A DNA stretch of 64,000 bases from Drosophila miranda (lineage: Eukaryota; Arthropoda; Insecta; Diptera; Drosophilidae): NCBI RefSeq assembly GCF_003369915.1, contig NC_046675.1, forward strand, positions 5,642,001 to 5,706,000. The letters run 5' to 3'. Of this stretch, positions 1 to 12,400 are shown one piece after another (the stretch's first letter is position 1; each line of letters begins with the position of its first letter). Position numbers and translations under genes: made by a program. Below the pieces are notes generated by a model. It had not been told where the DNA came from, did no database searches, and was given only the letters and a program-made list of their open reading frames with translations.

Positions 1-492
1 AGAACACAGGACTTATCGTTTACCCCCTTAACTTGTCCCTACAGATTATGGAAATCAAAACCTTTCCCAATAGCCAATAGTCCCCAATTTGTTGTAGCTA
101 TGTATGTAGGAGGGACTGCCTTCACCCAATCAATTTGGAACCTCCAAAGAAATTGGAAACTACTCGAATCTCTGCTCGAACGGCAGCTGTCTCAATATCG
201 CAATCGAATAACTCTTACCGCCAACTTTTGTTCGACTTTGCATCAAAATAAATCGTGAAGAACCAAAAGAGCGATGGGAATTATTTTCTTAATGGGCATT
301 GGGCCGCTTGCGAGGGGATATTTATAGGCTAGCTGACCAACGAGCCAGCCCCAAAAGTATCGGCCAATAAATTTTAGACATCGTTACGCATCTGCCTTGG
401 GCCAGGCCAGGCCAATGCAGGCGGCAAGCGGCAAGCGGCAACAAATTCCTCAATCTTTTTTTCTGTATTTTTTGAATGCAATTTCGTGACAG
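1..492. other. Left edge, upstream intron of the CUB gene
   Basis: No gene is supported here. The stretch ends in a pyrimidine-rich tract and the acceptor AG at 491-492 that opens the first visible CUB exon, so it is read as intron of that gene. A run of about 190 bases from 45 lacks stops in one plus frame and follows a CAG, but the translation resembles nothing I know and lacks a good donor, so it is not called an exon. Confidence 0.5.
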
Positions 493-3400
493 GTGCTTGG
501 ACAGCGTTGAGGTCTTTCCGTATCTGCGCGAGCCCGTCATCGAGAACTCAACACTGCCGGCGGACACTTTCTGCCAACACAGCAAGAATCGCAGTTCCAC
601 CACGCCTATTTATAGCGCGGGCCGACTGCTGGGACTGCGTCTGCGGTTCCAGCATCCGCCGACAAAGTTGGACAACTGGAGCCTGAACCTAACGGCCAGC
701 TATAGGTTTCTGAAACGAGGTGAGTTCCGCCAGTTCTTGACCGATCTGTGGATCATTTTCCGCATCTCTTTTTGGCCAGAAAACTTCAAGACGGAGGGCC
801 GCCTGGTGCCGCACAGCTACTGTGACTTTTACTTCTTCGCCAGCCTGGCGGATGAGGTGGGCAGCTTGGGGCAGGGCTACTTTCACTCGCCCCGCTTTCC
901 CGCCCACTATCCGGCACACATCAAGTGCGCCTACAAGTTCATCGGGAGGCCCGATACCCGTGTGGAGATCGTTTTCGAGGAGCTGCAACTGCCGCCGGTG
1001 CTCAGCGGCGGCTGTCAACTGGATGCCCTGACCATCTTCGATGCCGAGTCCGCCCACATGAACGCCGTACTGGATGTCCTCTGCACGCCCTGCCCCACGC
1101 GTCGACTCGTGAGCAGCGGACCCGATATGCTGCTCGAGTTTAATGCCAGCTCAAACCGCACGGCCAAGGGATTTCGCGGCAAGTACAAGTTTGTGACCAA
1201 CGGACAGGGGGGGCTGCCGTTGGCTCTGCCACCCCCCGCAGCACCCATTCTGGAGGCAGCCAGTGTGGCAGCTAAGCAGCAGGAGAAGTTGCAGCATCAG
1301 CAATCGTCGTCGTCGGCGGCCAGGGTGAACAGTCTTCAGGCGGATGCAGAGCTGTCGAAGCCCGGACTTTCATTTGGTGAGTTGGCGCCTCATATATTAG
1401 CCTAAATTAGAGCCTTGCTTGGGGAGGGGGGGCGCACACCCTCGAACCCCCTCTGGCATAGCCAATCGAATTATGCTAATCGTTGGCAAATGGCGGCAAA
1501 ACTTATCTGCTACTCCACGACGCCGTTCGACAGCTTCCGTCTGTCTCGGGCGGCATCCTCGAACGGAAGCGGATGTGGCCAATCGACATGGCCTCCTGAG
1601 TGGATGGCCGCCTGGCTCCTGGTTCCTGGAGTCTGTCAGTCTGCATCGAGCTCTCGTCGCGTTCAAATGGTGCTTCTGTCGCTATTTTTGCAGCTCCTTC
1701 TGGTGCTGCTCGGTTCGATACGCCAATCGATGGCCTCCTGTGCTCCAATGCCCGCCAGTGAGTCTCGTACTTAAAGCATTTTGGCCAAAACATTTATTTA
1801 ACTCTAAGAACAATTAACCTACTATTTGTGCGTGCATATGTGAGTGGGTGGGGTTGTCCTCGCCTAGAAGCTAGATACGACCTTCAGTAGAGACCACAAG
1901 AGAGCCGCAGCGCCGCTGCACAGAGTCAACTGCAAAATCCGGTGCAAAACTAGGAAGCTGTGAAAGCGAGAGATATAGTATTGTGGGACTCTTGGGAATT
2001 TATGGGATTTTTGGATTAGAAAATTGAACGCACCGAAAGAGAATCTTCTTGCCTCGCACTATGGAGGTGGGCTGTTCCTTGCCCAAGTAGATCCGAATGC
2101 CGTACAATGCCTGCATAAAGTAATCGTCCCAGTTTAGACCCCGCATATTGAAGTCGAATAGATTCTGATCCAAAGACGACATTCGCTTCCACAGACGCTG
2201 AGTGTTTGACGTGTCGAACTTCCACGTGGTGTCCACAAACGGAGCAAGGACATTGATGTTCTTGTGTATCTTATCGTAGAGCTTGATCATGCGAGGCTTC
2301 TGGCCACGTAGTCGGAGCACCACATCGATGGCATACCCAGGCACCAGATGATAGAAGTAGGCCACCAGCCGAAACAGCCACGGGGTGGTGGTGCAGTGCA
2401 GAAACGGACACCACATCATCTTGGTCAGTGGATAATTGTGCACCAGATTCTGGGCCCTATCCCGGAAGCCGCCCCAGGTGATCAGGTTCTCTTCGCTGGG
2501 TGTAAAGTTGTAAATGACCGGATCCCCTGGCGGCTTGGCGTCTATCGCCGTCTGCCAGACAGTGGCCAACGCCATGGAGGCAGCATAGTCGACTGGCACA
2601 ATTCCAGCCTGAGCCTTCACATTGAGACGAGTGATCCGCAAGACCCCAAAGGCAACTCCATAGAGCACGGCAATGGGGCCGTACAGGTTGTCGATCCAAC
2701 CCGGCATCGGCTCCTTATAGCTGGCAATGACTGTGGGTGGAAAAAGAGGGAGGATATAAAAGGGCATCACTTGCCGAGCTGGCAGCACCTACTAACGCCA
2801 GGCCGATAGACGCACAACGGAATGTCCCCCGCCTCCCGTTGGATCACCTGCTCCGCCAGAGCCTTGGTGTATGTGTAGGTGTTGGGATACTTGCCCATCA
2901 GGGCGGGCGCCATGTTGTCTATCAGTTCACCTTCCAGCCACTCGTTGAGCTCCAGGACCTGGTTGGCCGAGCAGGTCAAGTGCTCCGGATAGAACTTCTC
3001 CGCGATTTTCTCCACAACGCAGTTCGAGTAGGCCGTCGAGATGTGGACAAAAGCCTCGAGGCGCTGCATTTGCTTTGCCAGCTGCAGCATGAGGCGGGCG
3101 GCCCGCGTATTGATGGCCAGTGCTATGTGCAGGGGCTCAGTGAAGCGTACTGTGGCAGCGCCGTGCAAGACCAGCTGCACCTCCTCAATCAGCAGCTTCC
3201 TGTCTTCAGCCCCAAGGCCCAGATCTGGCTCCTGGCAGTCGCCCTGTATGGGCGCCACTCGCTGCATTGCCTTGGGTTGCGTTTTTAGTAGTATTTCGAA
3301 CACCTTCGGAACGGAACCCAATGCTTCGGATTATTCGGATTAGGGGCCCCTGGGATCAACACAGGATTACTCACTGGATCGCTCTCCCAGGCAACGAGGC

Positions 3401-6400
3401 GCTCCTTTATCTCCTGGCCATTCTTTGCCCTGATCAGCACATAGATCCGCTTCACCTCTGTTATGCGGAGCAGCTTCTCAATGGTCACTACAAAAGACAA
3501 AAGGCAAACTTGAATTTGATCTGTTTACGATTGCTTTCGATTGATGGCCTTTCCAGCCGGTTCTGAGCGCCTTTTTTAAGTGGTATCTCATTGTTTACTT
3601 GCTCGAAACATGCATGTTAAGTCATATAATTTATATTATGTCATCTATTCACAATGCCTATCCATCAGAGTGAAATCTTCGAACTTTGATATTTTCATAT
3701 GAAAACATAGTATTTTGTTTCACGTGTTTGGAAAAAAAAAATTTCCGCCCTCCACAATAAACAGTATCCGGATATACGGATTTGCCTGGGCAAATATATC
3801 ACAAAAAGTTCATAAAGTTCATATTTTAATTGCATATTTTGTTTTCAGCTATTATCCAACAGAGTAATTATTTTTAAACAGATCCAAAGGTGGGAAATAC
3901 CTTTTCCTAAGAATCCACTGCCACCTGTTAGCAACATGGTCTTATCTTTATAAAACTTTTGCATCTCCGACATTGCGATAGTACGATCCTTTCTTTATAT
4001 GGGGATGCACAAACACAGACATATACACATATACACTAAAAGGCACTTTCGTATCCGTTTTCCGAGGTCCGAGAGATGATATCCCGATCGCGACTGATGC
4101 TTGAATGAGAGTTGTTTAGAATTTTCACCCGGTATTTATAGCGATCCGCTGATCGGGAATCGCTGATCGAAGAGCAACAAAGCCAAAAACAAAGCGAAGC
4201 ACATACATTATATTATATTATTATAGGTTGTTTCCAACACACTCACAGACAGCGACTCGTAAAATATATGTGCCATAAAGATGTTCATATTTAACAATAT
4301 TGGTGAGGATGGCACAGAAACAAAAACTGCATACGAGTATTCTTTTTCCCCATAGTTAGGGGCTGGTGCATTTGGGGCCTCTATGCCCTGACCCGGCTTA
4401 AACATATCTATAGAAATTAGAACTTGTTGGCTCTGGAGAAAAGATACGCTCATGTGCGGATTTTCATGGCTGGTGTCAAGTGGCATTGCGGCCTTTTGAA
4501 CCCAATGCGCGCACTCCATGCCAGACCCAAATTAGCTGGACCTGCCCATTTGCCTAATTGGAAAACGTTGTTACTTTGGCCCATTGCCGGGTCTGTAGCA
4601 CCTCAAAATGGGCCTGAGAGATGGCGAACAAAACCCGGTAGTTCTATAGAAAGCAAATAAGCACTCGAACTCGAATGGCATATGAAGAGTGAGTGTGAGT
4701 GCTCCGCTCCCGTAATTCTGAAGAAAACTGTGACTTTCGCCTTATGAATACCTTACCACACACCCATAGACTAGCCCATATAAAAGTATTTCCCAAACTA
4801 CTAGTATTGCTAGGTGCAAATTAGAATAAACATTGAACTTGCACAATCATTTGCATAAAAGGTATTCGGACAGACCACGCAGGGAATGGAATATAAATTA
4901 TCAATGAATGCATTATACTGCATACTATTACAACGTTTTCTTTTTCTTTCTTTATATTATTCATAATTTCTACCGTCTGTTATATGAACCTCCAATAATA
5001 GAATATACCCCGGGCTATTTGCGAGTACCGAGTGTACGAATTTCGCAAGCTAACCAAACAAATACTTTACCTTTGAACGTAGTGTTAGATCTTACATCAG
5101 ACCCTTAAAGTGCGCTGTTGTGTTATGAAAAAATATCATATTTTATGCTGAAATTGCCAATAATATTTATTCTTTCCTGACATTTTGAACAACAATTGAA
5201 TGCACTTTTAGTGGCATCTAAATCTGGATAACTATTGCCAGATCGTGAACAGGAGCCAAAGCACATATGCTGCACCAAAGCCAAGCAGAACTTGACCTAT
5301 CGAATGTAGTACACGGTAGCTGCAAGCACAGAACATAGTTTGTTTCGAGTTGGACAATTGTTTTGTAGAAGACTACGTACCGAAATAGAACCCGAATTCC
5401 CTCCGCCAAGGAGGCTGCCGTAGCTGGTTCCTTGAATATATATAGTCGCATACCTCCCCAAATGTTCTTGAAATAGTCGTCCCAGTCGAGGGATTTCATA
5501 TCAAAGTTGAACCCCTTTCGATCTTCCGGTGACATGTGGTCCCACAGCGCTTCAGTATTATCCCTGTTAAACCAAAATGTTTTCCTATTGAAGAAGAACA
5601 GTGCCTCCACGTTTGCGTGGGCTTTGCGATAGGCTTTGACCAGACGCGGTTTCTTGCCACTCAGCCGCAGGATGAGATCGAAGAAATAGCCGGGAATATA
5701 GTGGTAGAAGATGCTGCAAAGCCTAAACAGCCAAGGGGATGTGGTGGAATGTACAAACGGGTACCAAATCATCTGTCGGATCGGAACCTGCTTGCCATAA
5801 AACATGCCCTTGTTTCTGAAATCATTCCAGTCTATCGTATTTGTCCTGCAAGGTGCAAAATTATAAATGGTGGGATTTGGCTTAATAGCTGTAAGTGCCG
5901 ATTTGGTTTTTGCTTTCTTTGCCGTTTCCCAGGCGCTGACCACGGCCAGGTTAGCACAGTAATCGCCGGGCACCAAAACCGCTTGAGCTCTTATATTACA
6001 AAGCAATATGTGGAGGACACCGTAGGTAATGCCGTATATTAGGGCGACGAGTCCGTATGGATTGTCAATCCAACCGGAAGAAGGCTCCTTGTAGTTGGCA
6101 TATACTATCGTTGGAAAAAGAAGGGGGGTGGGGGGGCTATTGAAGGGACACTGGATTATGTGGCATGCATCACTTACTAATGGCTGGCCGAAAGATGCAC
6201 ACCGGTAGGTCACCCGCCTCCTCTAGGATCACCTGCTCAGCCAGGGCCTTCGTGTAGGTGTAGGTATTGGGGTACTTTCCCAGCAAGGCAGGCGTCATGT
6301 TGTTCAACAGCTCGGCGCTCAGAGTCTCCCTCAGGCGCAGCACCGTATCGGCAGAACAGGTTAAATGCTGGGGATAGAACTCCTCGTTAATGCTGTCTAT

Positions 6401-9400
6401 CACGCAGTTGGAGTAGGCTGTGGAGATCTGCACGAAGGCCTCCAAGCTGTGCATTTCCTTGGCCAGCTGCAGCATGAGGCGCGTGGCCCGCGTGTTGATG
6501 GCCAGCGCTATATGCATGTCCTCATTGAAGCGGACAGTGGCTGCTCCGTGAATGACAATCTGCACTTCTTTAGCCAGCACCTTTCGATCCGCCTCACTGA
6601 TACCTAGATCCGGCTCCAGGCAATCTCCCACTATGGGTGTCATCAGCTGCAAGACCGTTGGCTTAATCTTCAGCAGTGACTCGAAAATCTTGAACAGGAA
6701 TGGAGGGCGTTAGTTCAAGCGGTTCAAATGTCACTTTTAGTGGGCTACTCACTGGCTGGCTGAGCCATTGGGTAACGCGAGTGCGCACATCCTCGCTTTT
6801 CTTAGACCTGACCAGGAAATATATTTTCTTTGGATCTGTCGCTCGTAGGATTTTTTCAATAATCACTGAAAATCAAAAGGTACAATGGGTTACTCTTGTT
6901 TCCATCCAGTCTTTGCAGCGCACCTTTGCCCAAAAATCCAGTGCCGCCAGTAACGAATATCGTCTTGTCCCTATAAAAACGCTGCACTTCTGTTTCCATT
7001 TTGCGTGTGATTTTGCAGAAAGCTAATCCAGTCGTGTGCTAGTACAGAGCCACAACGATACACCTGATCAAATGTGCAGAGCTCCGGAACTGTTTCCATT
7101 TATATATATATCGTATCGTGCAATTCATTATTCCCAGTGGTACGTAGGCGAAGTACAGTGGGCACTGCATAATTCGGACTTATTGAGCTCAATGTTGTTC
7201 ATTGTGTTCTTTTATTTTGTTAATTCGATTGTATTGTTTCTTTTAATCAAACAGTTGTTTAATATCGGGAGCTATACTTACGGAGTGTTCACGGTATATA
7301 AGAAACCGCGTTTTTGATCCCAATGTACCCAGAAGTGAAAATACTGAGTACTTAAGAATGTACATGCGTCTGAGTGTAGTTTATAAAACTGCAGTTTAGG
7401 AAGCTCTCAGGAAATTCATGATATGAATACGCATATATAAATACATTTGAATGAAGATGATATAATCACTTCATATAAGCAAAAATACCCTCTAATCAGC
7501 TTCCGGCTTACGATGGATGTAGTTTCCACTCGAGAGGACAGTTTGATATATCAGCCCAACCCCAAAGAGATTAAATGCCTATCTAAAATATAAAAGCAAC
7601 TTGATTATAATCATAACTCCTTCATTGAGATCAAATCTACATAAATCTACAAATCTTACAAAAAGTATTACGCTTTTTTTGTTTGAAAGATGTTAGCTAT
7701 TCGAATCTTTTCTGACTGGATTAAGCCCTAAGAATGTGGTTGGAACAGTCCTGCTGTTTCATTGAGAAATTTGTTAGCTTCAAGTTTACAGAGCTTTTTT
7801 GTCACGGAAAAGAACTGATCTGATCTCCAGAGCTGGAAAACAACCAATACAAATTGCATACTTTTAGACAATATATTTATAAAGTATAAAAAGCATTCAC
7901 AATGAATTTAATTGCGCGGAACAAGCTTAACCCAAAATCCAGATTTGGGCGTCAACTGAAACCCGTTGCTGGCTAGCTCCATGGGAATGCAGGATTTTTT
8001 GGCAGGAGCGAAGCGATAGTCCTTCAACAGATAGTAAATGACAGCCTTGGCCTCAAGGAGTGCAAAGCGGGAACCTATAATGGAAAAATAAATAGGAATC
8101 ATCAACCTTCAGTTCCATTCAGTTAATCCACTGCTTCCACCCACCAATGCAGTTGCGTTGACCGAGGCCAAACGGATAGTATGTGAAGGGTTGAATGTTG
8201 GCCTTGTTATCTTCGCTGAAACGCTCTGGATCGAATTTGTTGGGGTTCTCAAAGTATTTGGGGTCACGATGGAAGCCGCATGTGGGCAGCCAGATATAGT
8301 CACCCTTTTTGATTTCTATCGTTTGGCCATCTAACTCATACGTAATATCCTTGTTGCACTCTCGATCTATGGCTATGGCTGCCGGCCACTTGCGCAATAC
8401 CTCCGAGACAACCTGATCTAGATACTTCATGCCCATGATGGCCTCGTAACTCAGTTCTTTGCCATCCAAGTCGATGTCCACCTGCTGCACCTCCTCGTAG
8501 AGCTTCTGCTGGACATCTTCGTTCTCCATCAGCTCTTGAGCCGTGAAGCACATAAGAACCGCGGACGTCTCAAAGCCGGCGAAGAAAAACACAAAGCACT
8601 GAGCCACAATATCGCGGTCGCTCCATTCACGGATCACTGTCGTCTTGGTCTTCTCAGTCTGGAACAGACCGCGGGCTTCCATTAGCATGTTGATCATGTC
8701 TGGACGGATGATGTTGTGCTCCTGACGGTATTTCATTGCATCCAGAACCAAGCGCACAAAGTACTCAGTGCTCTTCTTGTCAAAGAGATCGACCTTGATA
8801 TACTGCAAAGAGATGGGTATTAGATCATTGATCTACATTGATATTATTGATTTACTAACCTTTTGGAGCGACTTTAGTGCAAAGAATAACATGAACTTTA
8901 TGTTCTGCAGAAAACCAAATGTGGTCAATTTCTTGCCCATCGAATAGAAGTCGTTATCGCGCTCCTTGAACGAATTAACCTGCAGGCCAAAGGCCGTGGA
9001 GGCAATCACGTCGTTGGTGAAGCGTGTGCAGTAATCCTTCATGTCCAGCTCCGTTTCCTGAACGGATCCTTGCTGATCGGGCTTCAGACAATCAACGGCC
9101 TCCTTCGCCACCTGATTCATAAGCTGAAACATTTGACGCATTTTCAAGCCCGTGAAGGCGGGACTGAGAGTGCTCCGCATGTCCTTCCAACGTGCATCAC
9201 GCATGGAGAAGAGCGAGCTGCCGAAAAGATTGCTCATATCATGTGGATTATCGTCAGTACCGGTGCCGAAAAGGTTGCGATGATTTATGAAATGATCGAA
9301 GTCCTTAATGGTTATCTGTCTTAAAAGATCTGGGTCGCGGATCATCATCAGTGGTTGGCGCTGCTCGAAGATACCAAAAACTCTGTGTAAAATAAAGTAC

Positions 9401-12400
9401 ACAATGTTATTGACTGCTAATAATTTTACTGATAATATTACTCTTATTTGTCAAATGAGTCGTCGGGTTGCAGATTAGAATTAATTAATAAGATTAGAAT
9501 TTATATCTTGTATGCCTTTATATGGTCGTAGTCTGGTCTTAACCTATCCGATTCTTTTTTAGCTTAACCTCCACGTTCAGACCCAATTTATCTATAGGTA
9601 AAATGCATTTTTTTTACGTCAGGACCAACAGTATCCCTACTCGGTATACTTAAATCTACGATTCTATGAACAATTTAGTTAATTTATAAAATTTCAGACA
9701 TAAAGGACAAAATTTTAGCTCTTGTATGAACGATTAACTGGGCATTAGCTTTGTTATTACTTTGTACCTATCAATACATGGCAACCAAGCGTTTCGTTCC
9801 ATACTGATAACATTAAAATAAACTCAGCTGATAAACTGATTAAAAGTTATCTTAATTATTTACTAGCTTGTATGTATTTTACAAAGTCCCTCCACCTGCC
9901 CGAAGCTTTTTGTTTGTTTGATGATTTCACAATTATCGTTTAAGAATTATCATAACGTTTCAATATATAATATATATATATATAAGCACACCCACCCCAC
10001 CCCACCCACATATGTAGATACACACGATCGATTGACCTTGACAGCTGTAGATTCATTTACACATGAATTGGCTGTGTAATTGCGTGTGTATCTATGTATC
10101 TAAGAGTATATGCTCTCAAAGTTCAAAGTGCGTTGATTCGAATTAACAAGATATTTATTATATTTATTGCAATGCAAACAAAATACACTCACTTGTTACT
10201 GCCGCCTTTGTTGTACAAATCGCAGACGATATCAAACATTGCCTTTTGGCGCAGAAACATTTGGGCCATGTTGCCAAAATAGAGCTTGGGCTTAGCAAAG
10301 GGAATACCCTTCTCCTTGAAGAACTCATTGTTTGCCGTTGCCCAGCGATAAAACAACGCAAAGGCAATCCCCAACAGGGCCACAAATTCCAATAACATTT
10401 TTGATGATCTCAGTACGCGTAGAAGAGCAGTGTACGCGTTTGGCGATCTAAGCGGTCAGAAGATAACTACGACGCCACAAACAATCGGAATTGTTTTATT
10501 GGACAAGAGCAAAGCTTTTAAATTGAGCTTTCAGTGGTGTCGCCGCTTGTTGAAATCGTGTACCGTATTTGATAAACATACATATATAGTATATAATTTA
10601 ATCTATTAACCTAATATAATCGTATGTAGAAATGAATGAAACAAAGCAAACACTCAGCATTTAAGCAATACAGCATAGAGCGGATAAGGTTGTCGACTCT
10701 CATTCTCAATGGATGAATGGAGCCAGCGGACGTTCAGATGACGACAGCTGCGGCGGTAAAGAGACCTGCGAAAAACATTAAATTGTTAATTAAATAAAAA
10801 ATATAAATAAATCTAAACGGAACCTCAGCTTTTCCAAATCCACAGCTTTGTCTGCATCGTAAAAAACCAGGTCTGCCTTTTTTGTATCCGTTGTAAGAGA
10901 ACCTCCGTGTCTGACAAATTCATCTCTAAATTTCACCAGGTCTTGGTCTAAATCAAATTGAGCCACAAGACCCGCAAATAACTGACTCTCCACGCTTATG
11001 GGCTCGGTTACTTTTTCCTCCAGCTTTACTTCAGTTTTTATTTCGGATTTGCTGGGCTTGAAATAATCTTTAAGGCCCTTTTGAGAAGGAGAAGTTTCTT
11101 TCTTTGGTATTTTGCGTTTGCTCGGCGTTGGTGGAGGTCCTGCTTTGTCGTCATCATCCGATTCAATGGGCGATCTCTTTAGTTTTTTATTACTATTTGA
11201 CCGGGTATTGATGGCTGGCGTTACTTTTTGGGGCGTCTTTTCTGGATTTGGTTTACCATTGAGCGCATCCTCATCGCAATTGGCTAACAGCAGATCCACG
11301 TTAACATTCTTCTTGGAGGCATCGTACAAGTCTTCCAAATGAGCCAAATCATTGGCCTCTTTCGCTGTTTTATCGCTGCGCAGACGTGTTATCCTTGGAA
11401 AGCGTATCGAGATGCCTGCCGCTGTGTGTGCCTCGGACTTGGTAAACTCAGCTCCAGTGATCTCCCACACAGGCATGCTTGCAGGATCCTTGGCCAGGAC
11501 ATCTGGCACCAGAGACTTTTTGCACAGCAGCCAATTGGGGGTTTTATTGGCATCAGCTCGCTCTGTTAGCTTCATCAGCGAACCATGTATCTCCTCGTTG
11601 GTGGCATCGTCCAGGCCAGAGTGGACTTTCGTCACAGTTTTCCACAGACGATCACGCGCATCGTAGCATCCCATCAAAAAGATGCTGAGCACACCTCCCT
11701 TTTTCCCAGAACCATACCACGCACCCAGCACAACTAGATCCGCTGTGTCTGCCATTTTACCTTCGAAAAGGTAATCCTTTTTGACCTTTAGCCAGTTGCG
11801 CTTGCCGGGCTGGTAGATGCCATTAGGACTCTTCAATACGACACCCTCCAGATTGGCATGCAAAACCTTGGCCGTCATCATTGCCAGCTCGTTCTTTGTC
11901 TTCAGAAATTGAGATTCTGACAGCTGCACATAGGATTTCAAGGGATTGATGTTTTCCTCGAGTATCTTGCGACGTTTATGGAATTCACTAGAAACAAAAA
12001 CAAAGGAAAATCTATTATTGTAGGTTTTGGGATAGTCAGATCTTCACTCACAGCTGTGTCAGATCCTCACCATCGTAGAGTATGCAATCAAAGACAAACA
12101 GACAAACCGAAGCGTTGGCAAATGTCTGTTTTTTATGCGCACCCAAAGTGCCAAACGGTAGCATGGCACCCGACTCTGTGTCCACCAGTATTATCTCAGA
12201 GTCTAGAATCATATCGCCGGCGCCTGGGAAGGCTCGTGGTATGTGGTCCTTTAAAGCTTTGATTTTGTGATCCATCACAGGCTTCAGATTACGACTAAAG
12301 AACTTAAATTCGGTTCCTTGCTTGTGGATTTGTACACGCTCGCCATCGTATTTGACTTCACCGTACAGCCCGCTGGGGCTCTTTTTGAATGCCTCCTCCA

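Noticed and set aside
5536-6042. 168-codon plus-strand open frame
   Set aside because: It is the shadow of reductase copy 2, and similar shadows occur over copy 1.
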